A DNA stretch of 64,000 nt, taken from the NCBI GenBank assembly GCA_020634855.1, contig JACKAU010000017.1, positions 1 to 64,000 on the forward strand. Reading direction: 5' to 3'. This document shows positions 8,648 to 18,200 of this stretch, piece after piece. The stretch's first letter is position 1; the number at the start of each line of letters is the position of its first letter. The notes below the pieces were generated by a model that saw only the letters and a program-made list of their open reading frames with translations, ran no database searches and had not been told where the DNA came from. The position numbers and the translations under genes were made by a program. This stretch comes from Anaerolineales bacterium. Its GTDB lineage: Bacteria; Chloroflexota; Anaerolineae; 4572-78; J111.

Positions 8648-9517
8648 TCAAACCGGTATCCTTTGCAACTTATCGGGGTTTCTGACCGCGTAGATCGTCT
8701 GAATTCGTCCAGCGGCAATATCAAAAATTAGTACGTTTTCCGGTTGACCGTTAAGATAGCTAATCAGGCCGGGCTGACCGTTGACCCAAGCCGCTTTGGT
8801 GACCAGGCCGGGTGGGATTTTGGACTGAATAGTTATAAAGAGATGGGCCACCCGATCCGCGCCGACAATCGGCCGGCGGGCCGCCGTAACCTTGCCGCCG
8901 CCATCCGACCAAACGGTAATGTCATCGGCCAACAAACTCAGCAAGCCGGGCATGTCTCCGCGAGCACAGGTTTCCATGAACTGCACGGTCAGGCGCTCCT
9001 GTTGTTCGGGGATGGGATCAAAGCGGGGGCGTTGGGCTGAGATATGCTGACGCGCCCGGCGAACCAGTTGGCGGCAGTTAGCCTCACTCTTGTCCACAAT
9101 CGAGGCTATCTCGCTATAATCGTAATCGAAAACCTCGCGCAGCAGAAAGACGGCTCGTTCGATGGGGGTCAGGCGCTCCAGCAGCACTAAAAAGGCCATC
9201 GACAGCGACTCGGCCAGGGCCACCGACCGGTCGGTTCCGGGCGGCTGGTCGCTGACCAGCGGTTCGGGCAGCCACGGTCCCACATAGGTTTCGCGCTGCA
9301 CCTTGGCCGAGCGCAGGTGGTCGATGCACAAGCGGGTGATAACGCTGGTCAGATAAGCCTTAACTGACTGCACCTCCGCCGTTGAAACCGTCTGCCAGCG
9401 CAGAAAGCTCTCCTGCACCATGTCCTCAGCTTCCATCTGGCTGCCCAGCATCCGGTAGGCAATCGAGAACAGCAGCGGTCGATATTGGTTGAATTGTTCA
9501 ATGTCATTCACATTCAT
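8648..9517 (-). CDS. ECF41/SigJ-type RNA polymerase sigma factor
   Basis: The protein has 289 residues. Sigma region 2 (YRPLLFSIAYRMLGSQMEAEDMVQ, about 12-36) is followed by region 4 (LTPIERAVFLLREVFDYDYSEIA, about 115-140). A C-terminal SnoaL-like extension (about 170-285) replaces the usual anti-sigma partner in this class. WLPEPL near 84 in the inter-domain linker is a hallmark of ECF41. In this group the extension modulates the sigma factor directly. The next gene on the same strand order is an FAD oxidoreductase whose upstream region carries the ECF41-type promoter word, so it is the likely target. Members commonly sit beside a redox enzyme or carboxymuconolactone decarboxylase. Confidence 0.92.
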   Translation of the reverse strand: MNVNDIEQFNQYRPLLFSIAYRMLGSQMEAEDMVQESFLRWQTVSTAEVQSVKAYLTSVITRLCIDHLRSAKVQRETYVGPWLPEPLVSDQPPGTDRSVALAESLSMAFLVLLERLTPIERAVFLLREVFDYDYSEIASIVDKSEANCRQLVRRARQHISAQRPRFDPIPEQQERLTVQFMETCARGDMPGLLSLLADDITVWSDGGGKVTAARRPIVGADRVAHLFITIQSKIPPGLVTKAAWVNGQPGLISYLNGQPENVLIFDIAAGRIQTIYAVRNPDKLQRIPV

Positions 9518-9597
9518 CGTTTAGTTACATTTCTGGTGACAGTCACTTACTGAACTGCTTAAACCCAAACCCGGACGAGCCGGAACCCAAAAGATTT

Positions 9598-9676
9598 TTA
9601 GACAGAACCTTCGGCAAGATTTACAAGATTCCAAAACAATTTTTTTAATCCTGTTATTCTTGTAAATCTTGTCTAA
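9598..9676. repeat. Inverted-repeat element of the AAGATTTACA type, second copy
   Basis: TTAGACAGAACC...CAAGATTTACAAGATT is followed by AATCCTGTTATTCTTGTAAATCTTGTCTAA, so the outer arms pair. It lies between the sigma-factor and oxidoreductase genes, downstream of the latter, where it may act as a terminator. Confidence 0.75.
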
Positions 9677-9714
9677 TTTTCTTACTCAACTGCAATAATC
9701 TGATTGCTGAGTTA

Positions 9715-11070
9715 CTACGCCAGTTCAAAACTATTGCTTTTGATCTCGATGCTCGATAGCTCAAGGCTAAGCGGCGGCTGCTGTGCCAGATAGTCCTGTA
9801 CCAACTGAGCGGCTTGTCTGGCGCTGGCCAGGCTGGCATCGGACAGCATTCCGACCGGGCCGACCCAGTCGCCGGCTACATACAGACCGGCAATGCCGGG
9901 TACCTCAGGACCGGGCCGGCCAAGCAACCCGCCTTGCTCCGCCGGAATCAGTGCATTGATGACGGTCATATCCGGCAAGAATCGCTGTTCGACCACTTCT
10001 TCGCGCCAGCCGGGTTGGGTCAAATCGAGCAGGCCGGCCAATTCTTGCTCGGCCAGTTGGGGGTCCGGATCGGCCGAATCGAGGTATTTGGCTGTGTGGA
10101 TTAGAGCGCCGCCCTCCGGCGCCAGGTGGGCGGCCGCCGAATGTACCGACAAGTATAGCGGCTGGTCTACCCCCAAAGCAAATGTCGTTTCCGGCCGGGG
10201 TAGCCGTTTGAGCGCGACGTCCAAGACCGCCGCTTTGACCGGTATCGCCGCTTTAGCCCAGCGGTCAATGAGGCTGGGTTGGCCGACCAACGTTTGCGTC
10301 GCCGCCGGACTCGCGGCCACGATGACCGCCGCTGCCGCTCGTGTCGAGCTGTCAGCCAGCCGTACGCCGCTCACCCCCTGCTCCCCCGTCCAGTCAATCG
10401 CTGTGACGCGCGCTCCACTTTCGATGATCGCCCCGGCGGATTCGGCCAGGCGGCGTAGCCCATCGACCAGCACCTGCCAGCCGTTGTCCACGTAAAGCAC
10501 GTTGCCGGCTGCCGCCCGCTGCACTTGGGCGATGGTGGCTCCGGCGCTCTGGTGTTCGATATCGGCAGTGTAGGTCGCCAGCCGGATTAAGGCTTGCAGA
10601 TACATCCGCGTGTCGGCGTTGAAGCCTTGTTCCTCGAACCAGTCTCGAACCGTTAGCGACTCCAATGGAACCGGATCGATTTTGGGCAGCGCGGCCATAA
10701 GACGCATTACCTGCCACTTTGCCGGCCAACTCAACACCTTAGTGGTTAAAAGTGAGAGGGGCTGGAATGGTAAGGGGTGCGGTTGACCCTTTTTGATCAA
10801 AACGCCGTTTAATTTCGGAAAATGGCCGTTAAATTCAAGCCCCAGTTCTCGCAGCACTTTCACACCTTCACCAAATCGATACAGCGCGTGCGGGCCGAGA
10901 TTAAAGTAAAAGCCATTTTTTCGCTGCGTTTGCGCCCGACCGCCAATGTCGTGCGCCTTTTCATACAGCACCACTCGCCGGCCGCTCCGGGCCAAAAACG
11001 CCGCCGCCGTCAACCCGGCCAAACCACCGCCGACGATAATTACATCCGTTTGATCTTGATGATATGTCAT
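9715..11070 (-). CDS. FAD-dependent oxidoreductase, phytoene-desaturase-like
   Basis: From ATG 11070 the protein has 451 residues. The N-terminus has the dinucleotide-binding fold DVIIVGGGLAGLTAAAFLAR (about 8-27) followed by VVLYEKAHDIGGRAQT, which matches the phytoene desaturase/amine-oxidoreductase group. The C-terminus has GLYVAGDWVGPVGMLSDASL, the second FAD motif. An ATG at 11085 is in frame, but the GGAGG inside that extension is the ribosome site for 11070, so the shorter form is preferred. The substrate cannot be told; a carotenoid or other polyene is possible. Regulation by the neighbouring ECF41 factor is likely from the upstream promoter match. Confidence 0.88.
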   Translation of the reverse strand: MTYHQDQTDVIIVGGGLAGLTAAAFLARSGRRVVLYEKAHDIGGRAQTQRKNGFYFNLGPHALYRFGEGVKVLRELGLEFNGHFPKLNGVLIKKGQPHPLPFQPLSLLTTKVLSWPAKWQVMRLMAALPKIDPVPLESLTVRDWFEEQGFNADTRMYLQALIRLATYTADIEHQSAGATIAQVQRAAAGNVLYVDNGWQVLVDGLRRLAESAGAIIESGARVTAIDWTGEQGVSGVRLADSSTRAAAAVIVAASPAATQTLVGQPSLIDRWAKAAIPVKAAVLDVALKRLPRPETTFALGVDQPLYLSVHSAAAHLAPEGGALIHTAKYLDSADPDPQLAEQELAGLLDLTQPGWREEVVEQRFLPDMTVINALIPAEQGGLLGRPGPEVPGIAGLYVAGDWVGPVGMLSDASLASARQAAQLVQDYLAQQPPLSLELSSIEIKSNSFELA

Positions 11071-11123
11071 CGTAAAGTCCTCCATTTATCTAAACTAAAT
11101 AAACTCTTTAACTCTACAAATAA

Positions 11124-11150
11124 GACGAAAAGCCTGTCCGAGTTGTGACA
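11124..11150 (-). promoter_or_regulatory. ECF41-type promoter
   Basis: On the reverse strand TGTCACA (11150-11144) is followed after exactly 16 bases by CGTC (11127-11124). This matches the promoter signature described for ECF41 sigma factors. It lies 53 bases upstream of the oxidoreductase start. Confidence 0.8.
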
Positions 11151-11290
11151 GAATTTTGGAAAAAGAGTCGAATCAGATTAGACTGAAAGATAGAATAATG
11201 ACTTGTTTGTCGTGGGCAGGTAAGGTCCACTGACGGCGCAGCATCAAATCGGACGTCATAGGTATGGTTTGAGGGGTTAAGAGGCGAGCA

Positions 11291-11929
11291 ATGTTCGAGA
11301 ACACGATCTCTACTGAAGCAGCGGATCGATTTTACGACCGCTTAGGCATCGGCCACGACCGGGCCGAGATTTACGAAGGGTTGGCTAAAAAGCAGGGGCT
11401 GGCCCGCCTCGATCTGCGGCCGGGTCAACGGGTCTTGAATGTAGGCGTCGGGACGGGGAAGGAACATCTTCAACTTCAGGCGGCCGTTAGCCCGGCCGGG
11501 GCCGCGTTTGGCCTTGACCGGTCGCCGGTGATGCTCAAGCTGGCTTACAGCCGAACCGGCGCGCCTTTATGCCAAGCCGATGCTCGCCGCCTGCCGTATG
11601 TCTCGGCCAGTGTTGACCGACTTTTCTCCAGCTATATGCTGGATTTGCTGGCGGCGCAGGACCTGCCCGGTGTATTGGCTGAATTTCGGCGCGTGCTAAA
11701 GCCTGGCGGGCGCATGGTGTTGGTTTCGCTCACTGAGGGCGTCGATTGGCGCAGCCGGATGTTGGTAGGCGCTTGGAAAACCGCGTTTCGCCTCAATCCG
11801 ATCTGGTGTGGTGGGTGTCGTCCGGTAGAATTAGCCGCGCTCGTTCAGAATACGGGCTTTGCCTCCGTTCAACGCGAAGCTGTCGTTCAATGGGGTATTC
11901 CCAGCGAGGTCGTGGTCGCCGAACGGTGA
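11291..11929 (+). CDS. Class I SAM-dependent methyltransferase
   Basis: The protein has 212 residues. Motif I is VLNVGVGTGKEHLQLQ (about 50-65), with the acidic ribose-binding residue in AFGLDRSPVML. Motif post-I/II is CQADARRLPYVSASVDRLFSSYMLDLL, and FRRVLKPGGRMVLVSL (about 130-145) is the typical motif III of the Methyltransf_11 (UbiE-like) group. The product is cytoplasmic with unknown substrate. It is transcribed divergently from the oxidoreductase gene. ATG follows AAGAGGCGAGCA. Confidence 0.85.
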   Translation: MFENTISTEAADRFYDRLGIGHDRAEIYEGLAKKQGLARLDLRPGQRVLNVGVGTGKEHLQLQAAVSPAGAAFGLDRSPVMLKLAYSRTGAPLCQADARRLPYVSASVDRLFSSYMLDLLAAQDLPGVLAEFRRVLKPGGRMVLVSLTEGVDWRSRMLVGAWKTAFRLNPIWCGGCRPVELAALVQNTGFASVQREAVVQWGIPSEVVVAER

Positions 11930-11959
11930 GCGCCTAAAATAAGATTGAAAGCGACCCGG

Positions 11960-12637
11960 TCATTTGGTCTGGATATCGATCTGTGAGGTGCCTTTTTCTT
12001 CGATAAACGCCTCGACAAAGCGGTCGATAAATCGGAGCCAGCGTTTTTGCTCGATAGCTCCGGTGCCGGCCGGATTAAACCCTTTTCGCCACTCTGTTCG
12101 ATAATCGTATTTAGCCCGGTTTAAATCGGCTTTTTCCAGATGAGCAAAACCCAATTTCGCGCCGCATAAATTAGCTCCACTGAGATTAGCCTTATGAAGT
12201 GACGCTTCGGTTAAGTTGGCTTCGCTTAAATTGGCTTCGCTTAGGTTGGAACCGGTTAAATTAGCCTCGCTCAGATTGGCTCCACTCAGGTTGGCTCCGC
12301 TTAAATCGACGCCGCTCAAATCGGCAGCGCTCAGATTGGCTCCGGCTAAGCTAGCGCCGGTTAAATTGGCCTCGCGGAGATTGGCGAAAACCATGTTTAC
12401 TCGGGCTAAGTTACCGCCTCGAATACTGGCCTTTGATAGGTTGGTGAAGACCATATCGGCTTCATACAGATCCACATCGTCAAGATTGGCCCGGTACAAA
12501 TCGGTCTCGTTCAAGTTAGCGCCTTGTAATCTAACCCCGCTTAAATCGACCATACTGAGGCCGGCCCGACGCAAATCCACCCGTTTAGCTTGCTCCTGTG
12601 CTTCTTTGATAATTTGATCTACATCATTGCGATCCAT
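11960..12637 (-). CDS. Pentapeptide-repeat protein
   Basis: The protein has 225 residues. From about 25 to 165 it is built of A(N/D)LXX pentads, for example GANLNETDLYRANLDDVDLY. These stack as a right-handed quadrilateral beta-helix. The N-terminal 20 residues (DQIIKEAQEQAKRVDL) and the C-terminal 50 (WLRFIDRFVEAFIEEKG) are helical. No signal peptide or membrane segment is seen. Some relatives are DNA-gyrase mimics, but no resistance partner is nearby and the role is unknown. Confidence 0.93.
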   Translation of the reverse strand: MDRNDVDQIIKEAQEQAKRVDLRRAGLSMVDLSGVRLQGANLNETDLYRANLDDVDLYEADMVFTNLSKASIRGGNLARVNMVFANLREANLTGASLAGANLSAADLSGVDLSGANLSGANLSEANLTGSNLSEANLSEANLTEASLHKANLSGANLCGAKLGFAHLEKADLNRAKYDYRTEWRKGFNPAGTGAIEQKRWLRFIDRFVEAFIEEKGTSQIDIQTK

Positions 12638-12812
12638 AAGCTGATCAATACTATTCCTCCCAGAATTTTTTTATTCCCTCCCTATTTTGTTATTTTAACG
12701 TATTTATTGGATTGCGCAATGGTCAATTTTGCCAATTCAGCAAATATTAAGTTTTCTAACTATAATTAGTAGAGTAACGGGCGCTTTGATTCATCTGTAA
12801 ATCATTGGGTTG

Positions 12813-12938
12813 TTAATTTTGCTTCTGGTGTTCGTTGTCCTCAGGGCTATCCGGGCCACGGGTGGTCAAAAAAATAAAAAATATCGAGGCCGGAATGATG
12901 ATAAGCACAAAAACCCCCAAACCTTCCATGTTTTCCAT
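12813..12938 (-). CDS. Small single-span membrane protein, 41 aa
   Basis: The reverse strand from ATG 12938 to TAA 12813 encodes MENMEGLGVFVLIIIPASIF followed by a short FIFLTTRG stretch. This gives one 18-residue hydrophobic helix, then an acidic, polar tail (PDSPEDNEHQ). AGGAAA lies about eight bases before the ATG. It resembles no named family I recognise. A second in-frame ATG three codons in is equally possible. A coding call rests on the ribosome site and the clean membrane/tail architecture. Confidence 0.6.
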   Translation of the reverse strand: MENMEGLGVFVLIIIPASIFFIFLTTRGPDSPEDNEHQKQN

Positions 12939-13097
12939 GATATTTTCCTGCGATTTCCGGAAGAAGATTCTAAAAATTTATGAAGGATACGGTACTAACA
13001 GCATATAATAGCATAGAACCCGGCCTAAACTTATAATAAATTTCTCAAGCATACTTGCTCAACCTTACCAATTTTCCGAGAAGAGGACTTTAGACCT

Positions 13098-13292
13098 ATG
13101 AAAAAATTGATGAGCCTTTTCGGCTGGTCAAATAAATCAGACCATCCCCCCCATCGGGAGGAACTATTATTTCCTTTACTCCCACCAACGGACGGCCTTA
13201 TCAAAAAAAATGAGGAAGCGACCCGTCCGAATTATCGCGTCAATAAGCGCAACACCACCGATATTCATCGCGTTATCGATTTATCCGGCTAA
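13098..13292 (+). CDS. Hypothetical small basic protein, 64 aa
   Basis: ATG follows GAGAAGAGGA at a fair distance. The product begins MKKLMSLFGWSNKSD and is rich in prolines (LLFPLLPPTDG) and positive charge (RPNYRVNKRN). No domain is recognised. It stands alone between the small membrane protein and OsmC genes. An overlapping frame from 13210 to 13419 is less likely because it has no ribosome site. Confidence 0.4.
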   Translation: MKKLMSLFGWSNKSDHPPHREELLFPLLPPTDGLIKKNEEATRPNYRVNKRNTTDIHRVIDLSG

Positions 13293-13480
13293 CTCCCAGG
13301 ATTGGCTGGTCAAAATTGGTATTTATTTAACAGACCAGGTGGCCAGCACTTTATGGCGTAATTGCGGCGTTGCAGACGGCTTATCACTCTCCATTCAAGC
13401 CAAAGCGCCAGCCACCTGAATAGTCACCAACATTGTTTCAACACTGATTGATTTCAGTCTTAGCGGTGCGTCTGGACACT

Positions 13481-13915
13481 TTATAGGGCTGTCTGCAAGG
13501 ACTCATCAATAATTTCGTAACTGTTGGTGATCTTTACAGATGCTTTAAGCGTATTCGTCACCGAACAGTATTTCTCTTCTGAGAGCTTGATCGCTCGCTC
13601 AACTTTTTTGGGATTCAGCTTTCCTTTAAAGATATAGTTGAGATGCATGGTGGTAAATACATACGGTGGTTCCGATTGCTGCTCCCCGGTGCAGGTTACC
13701 TCAAATCCCTCCAGCGGTTCTTTTTGCTTGGTTAAGATCATTACTACATCATAGGCGGAGCAAGAGGCCGCCGCCAGCATTAATAGGTCAGATGCCTTGA
13801 GGCCGCCCCATTGCGGTTCGCGTTCCGGCCAGCTGCCGATAGTGAGTGGATGGCCGAACGAATCGACCCCGGTCATTAGTTGTGATTCTACCCATTTAAC
13901 GGATACAGTTCCCAT
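13481..13915 (-). CDS. OsmC family protein
   Basis: The protein has 144 residues, the usual size. KASDLLMLAAASCSAYDVVM (about 40-59) holds the first conserved cysteine, and SEEKYCSVTNTL near 115 holds the second. Together these form the peroxidatic pair of the OsmC/Ohr fold. The family reduces organic hydroperoxides in the cytoplasm using a thiol donor; the YhfA-like subgroup is less well understood. It is preceded by the DinB-like gene on the same strand after about 80 bases, so the two may be co-transcribed. Confidence 0.9.
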   Translation of the reverse strand: MGTVSVKWVESQLMTGVDSFGHPLTIGSWPEREPQWGGLKASDLLMLAAASCSAYDVVMILTKQKEPLEGFEVTCTGEQQSEPPYVFTTMHLNYIFKGKLNPKKVERAIKLSEEKYCSVTNTLKASVKITNSYEIIDESLQTAL

Positions 13916-13993
13916 TTGATTACCTTTTCCTTTGTTAGATTTTTCAGAGGGTATACAATGTCTGTTGGCAATGGTCTGTTGGCAATGCGATGA

Positions 13994-14521
13994 TTAGCCG
14001 GGCGGCACAAAATGACGCAAATTGCCCATCTTAGGCCAAACCGAAATTTGGATAAGATACATGATCTGTTTGATATGTTTGCTGTCGTGGTAGACCCACT
14101 CATAAATATAATCTACAACCTGAACCTCCCCTACAGCCGGATGAAAGCCCGACCGCGCTAATTGGCCCGGCCGCAAGCCGGAAATCATGGTGGCATACTC
14201 ATGGCGCATCACTTCAAGTTCGGCCAGGAGTTCAAGAATGTCGCGATCGGCGTCGTACAGGTCAAAATTGCTGTCGTGAACGTCCCACCCTTCAAGTTCG
14301 GGTAGATCGTGGGCCAGCATCTGGTGGATGGGATTGGCGAAGGCATGTTGATCGCTTTCGATGAGGTGAATGACGATCTCGTTGATCGATCGCTCGTGAG
14401 GACGGGGGTGCCAGTTCAAAATAGCGGCGTCCAACGGACTGAGATGTCTTCGTAAAGTTTGAGGTGTAACCCTCAGCAGCGCAACGACCTGCGACAGATT
14501 AAGATTGCTGATTTCTCTCAT
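13994..14521 (-). CDS. DinB-like metal-binding protein
   Basis: From ATG 14521 the protein has 175 residues. It has the DinB four-helix pattern: HERSINEIVIHLIESD near 45 with the first histidine, and YEWVYHDSKHIKQI near 145 with the second histidine pair. These three histidines would hold a divalent metal. Relatives include thiol transferases that use bacillithiol or mycothiol, but no substrate can be assigned. A TTG at 14533 is in frame, but it directly abuts the GGGAAG ribosome-like site, so ATG is favoured. Confidence 0.82.
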   Translation of the reverse strand: MREISNLNLSQVVALLRVTPQTLRRHLSPLDAAILNWHPRPHERSINEIVIHLIESDQHAFANPIHQMLAHDLPELEGWDVHDSNFDLYDADRDILELLAELEVMRHEYATMISGLRPGQLARSGFHPAVGEVQVVDYIYEWVYHDSKHIKQIMYLIQISVWPKMGNLRHFVPPG

Positions 14522-14664
14522 ACGCAAAATCAACTTCCCAGAATCAATACTTTAGATGTTTGAATCATAACGCTGGTGGGAGGCGAATTTGATATCTGTG
14601 CTTTTACACATATCATACGTTAAGTTATTATACGCTATCTCAGCTATCCAAGCGAGGTATGCTC

Positions 14665-15162
14665 ATGGAAATCATGATCCGGTCGGTAGCGCCTGGTGAT
14701 GTCGATGATTTGGCCGAAATACTGTCGATGCCAAAATGCCAGCGCCAAACGTTACAGACGCCTTACAAATCCATCGAAGAAATCAAACGGCGCTACACCA
14801 ATATGCCAGACAATAAACATGTTCTCGTGGCTGTTGTTAAAGAGACGCAGAAAGTAGTGGGATCGATCAGCCTCGTCCGCCAGACGGCGGCGCGACGGGC
14901 GCACGTGGCCGCATTGGGTATGGCCGTACACGATGACTTCCAAGGACAAGGGATAGGGTCGCAGCTCATGACGGCGATGATCGACCTGGCCGAGAATTGG
15001 CTCAACCTGACTCGCCTGGAACTGACGGTCTATGTCGATAATCAGCCCGCGCTTCAACTCTATCGTAAATTTGGGTTTGTCATCGAGGGCACCCTCAGCA
15101 ACTACGCTTTTCGCGATGGCGTTTTTATCGACGCCCACTTTATGGCCCGCGTCAAACCCTAG
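14665..15162 (+). CDS. GNAT family N-acetyltransferase
   Basis: The protein has about 165 residues. Motif A is AALGMAVHDDFQGQGIGSQL (about 90-108), with the QGQGIG loop that binds the pyrophosphate of acetyl-CoA. Motif B follows as LYRKFGFVIEGTL, close to the RimJ/PhnO and YhhY-like subgroups. ATG 14665 is preferred to ATG 14659 because the GAGG ribosome site lies only one base before the latter. The acceptor is unknown. Confidence 0.9.
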   Translation: MEIMIRSVAPGDVDDLAEILSMPKCQRQTLQTPYKSIEEIKRRYTNMPDNKHVLVAVVKETQKVVGSISLVRQTAARRAHVAALGMAVHDDFQGQGIGSQLMTAMIDLAENWLNLTRLELTVYVDNQPALQLYRKFGFVIEGTLSNYAFRDGVFIDAHFMARVKP

Positions 15163-15206
15163 TCAGACCTGGGTCTCCTCACGTTCGTAGTCACCGTACT
15201 ACCCGT

Positions 15207-18200
15207 TTATAAAGTCTGCCCGGCGGCGATAATCGCCCGATTGATCGAGACATTTTGCAGAAAGCTGCGGCGCAGTTGCTCATCGCCGATAAAATCAGCC
15301 GCGTATAAAACATCGTTGTAAGCTTTTTGCATGTAATTTCGGGCGGTGTCAAGCTGGCCCATAGCGCTCATGATCTGGCTGTGGGTGTAAAAAATGGCTG
15401 CTTTGGTTATGTGGGGCGACTCAAGATAGTTCAAGCGTTCCATTTGCGACACTGCTTTGATCGAACTATTGACGGCCTCCGATAACTTTCGCATTTGAAA
15501 GAAGCCTGTGCCGCGCAGATAAAAACCAATGAGCTGATGTTCCACGTAGCGAGCGTCGGTGGCCAACTTTATGATGCGGTTGCTGAGGCGGATGGCATTG
15601 GTTAAGTTAGCGTCACCCCCCAAAAGTCGATAGTAGTAGGCCAGGGCTTCGTAACTTCTCAGCATCAGGCGCAAATCCTGGCGGGCTTCGGCCTGCTGAG
15701 CGGCGGCCTCCAGCTGAGCGGCGGCTTCCTCCATTTGCGCTAAATCGATCATCACCAGCCCGATAGAAGTGACGACGTAAATCTTGCCGCGTGGGTGCTG
15801 GGCTGTTTCGAAAACGGTTTGCGCTTGTTGGTACAACTCCAGGCTACGATCATAATTACCTAAATTGTACCAAGCGTTGCCGGAGTGGTATAAATCCCAG
15901 CCTACTTGCAGGGTAGCGCCAATACTTTCGGCGGTTTGTTTGGCCTCGGTAAAACGCTCTAGGGCCGTCGGGTAGTTGCAAATCAACATGGCCTGCTTGC
16001 CCATACCCCACAGCGTCCAGGCTGCTTCATACGGATTGTGGGTTTCCTCACAAATTTTAAGCGCCTGCTCAAAGTAAAACGCCGCCCGATCCGGCTCGTA
16101 CAGAGTGTCGATGAAAATGTGGCCGACCAGTTCGGTCAGCCGCCCTTCCCGGGGGCGATCCCTTAACTTTTGGGCCAGCGCCAGAGCTTGGGTGGCGTAT
16201 TCCATGCTGCGTGGATCTCGCTGGGTCCACAGTACGCGGGCGATACGCTCCAATGCGGCTTGCTGACCGCCCTCATCATTAGCAGCCCGAGCCATTTGCA
16301 GCGCTTCCCGCGCGGTTTGTTCCGCCTGCGCCAGATTGCCCACGTGCCAATAATAGGTTGACATCTGGGTCATGGTCTTGAGTCGGCGCAGCCGGTCATC
16401 CAGTTGATCGGCCAGATCGAGCATCATTTGCAGGACTTTGAATTCCCGGTCGCGGTCGCCCATCATGTTACAGACATCCCGCTGCTGGGCAAGCAATTCG
16501 AATCGCTCACCTAAATTCGCCCGCAGGGTGTCGCCTTCCAGTTCAGGCGACAGGTCTTCCAAAATCTCATACGCTTGGCTTAAGTAATCGACGGCCTCTT
16601 GATTGGCGTGGACTTGAATGGCTTTTGTCCCGGCCTGGCGCAGGTAAGAAACGGCTTTCTCATCCTCTGCCCCGGCGATAAAGTGTCTGGCCAGGATAGC
16701 CGGGTTGCGAGCCGCGTGATCGATAGCCATACGCTCCATCGCCCCGCCGACTCGGCGGTGCAGCCGCCGCCGGCGCAGCGGCCGGAGTTCCTCGTACAGG
16801 GTTTCTCGGATGAGCGCGTGCTGAAACTGGTAGTAGACCACAATCCCGGTTTCGATTTGTTCCGGCGGCTGATCAATTATTCTGACAACCTCGATGAGTT
16901 GGGCGCTGAGGGCTTCTTCGATGGCCCACTGCATCTTGTCGTCATCGTAGGCGCTGGCCACCAACAGCAAATCCAGGCCAAAGGAGCGGCCGATCACAGC
17001 GGACAAGCGCAATAGTTCCAGCGTCGACTCCGAAATTTGGTCTAGCCGTCGTCCCAAAACGGCCTTAATACTGCCAGGGATGTGGGGTAGGGTGTCGCTC
17101 CGTTGTTCCCACCGGCCCTCCAGCCATTGCAGTTGACCATCGACGACCAGACTCTTGATCAACTCTTCAACAAAGAGCGGGTTACCCTCGGTGGCTTCAT
17201 AGATCGACCGAATAAATTTGCGACTAACTTTATTGGCCAATAGGGATTCGAGCAGTTGTTTGATGGCGCTTTGGGGCAGGCGGCGTAAGGGGAATTGGCG
17301 CACCATTCCGGCGCTTCGCAGCGAACTAATAAAGCGATTGACCGGATGAGAATAACTCAAGGCTACGTCTCGATAGGCCGCCGCGATCATTAACGAGTTC
17401 CCGCGCGATCGGCTCATTAGGGTATTTAAGATATCCAGGCTGCCCGGATCGGCAAAGTGAAGGTCATCGAGCAGAAGCAGCGCCGGCTGGTCTTGGGCGA
17501 TGTTCAGGATAAACCGGCTGACCTGATCAAGCAGCCGCGCCCGTTCAGCCGACGGCTCCAGCGAGGGATTCGGTTGGATATAGCCCAGCTTTTCGGCCAC
17601 TTGCGGCACCAGTTTGACAATTTCGCCGGCCATGAAGCCGCTCATTTGATGCTGCAAGACCTCAGCCGATTGCTCAGCGATGTAGTTGCGCAGCACTCTG
17701 GCAAAGAGGGCGTATGGGGTGCCGGCATCCTGCTCGTGGGCGCGACCGTAAATTATATAGCCGTCGCGCAGGCCCGAATAGACCTGGAGTTCACGCAGAA
17801 GCCGGGTTTTGCCAATCCCGCCCTCGCCGGAGATGATGACCAACGGTTCGGCCTCAAGGTCACCCAACCTGACCAGGTCCCAATGCTCTTTAAGCTTTTG
17901 CAACTCATCTTCGCGCCCCACCATTTTACCTCGGGCAATCCGCTCCAGCAGGGCTTGTACATTGGCCGGGTCTTCGGTAAGTGAGGGCACGTCCGTTTCG
18001 CCGCCGGTTTCGTCCGGAGCGGCCAGCCGCTCGATGATCGGGGCCAAGGCGCGGCGAGCCTCGCCGGCGGTCGCATAACGGTCGTTAGGGGTTTTAGCCA
18101 GGAGTTTGAGAATAACGGCTTGCAGTTCTTTCGGGATGGATGAGTTATAATGTTGAGGTGGAACAACCGGAGCGTGAATATGCTGCGAAACCACCGTTAG

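Noticed and set aside
12216..12617. Forward open frame antisense to the pentapeptide gene (LASLRLAPLRL...)
   Set aside because: The regularity comes from reading the pentapeptide repeat backwards.
17457..17984. Forward open frame of 175 residues inside the kinase gene
   Set aside because: It lies wholly opposite the conserved ATPase region of the giant kinase and shows no domain; it is a shadow of that gene's codon bias.
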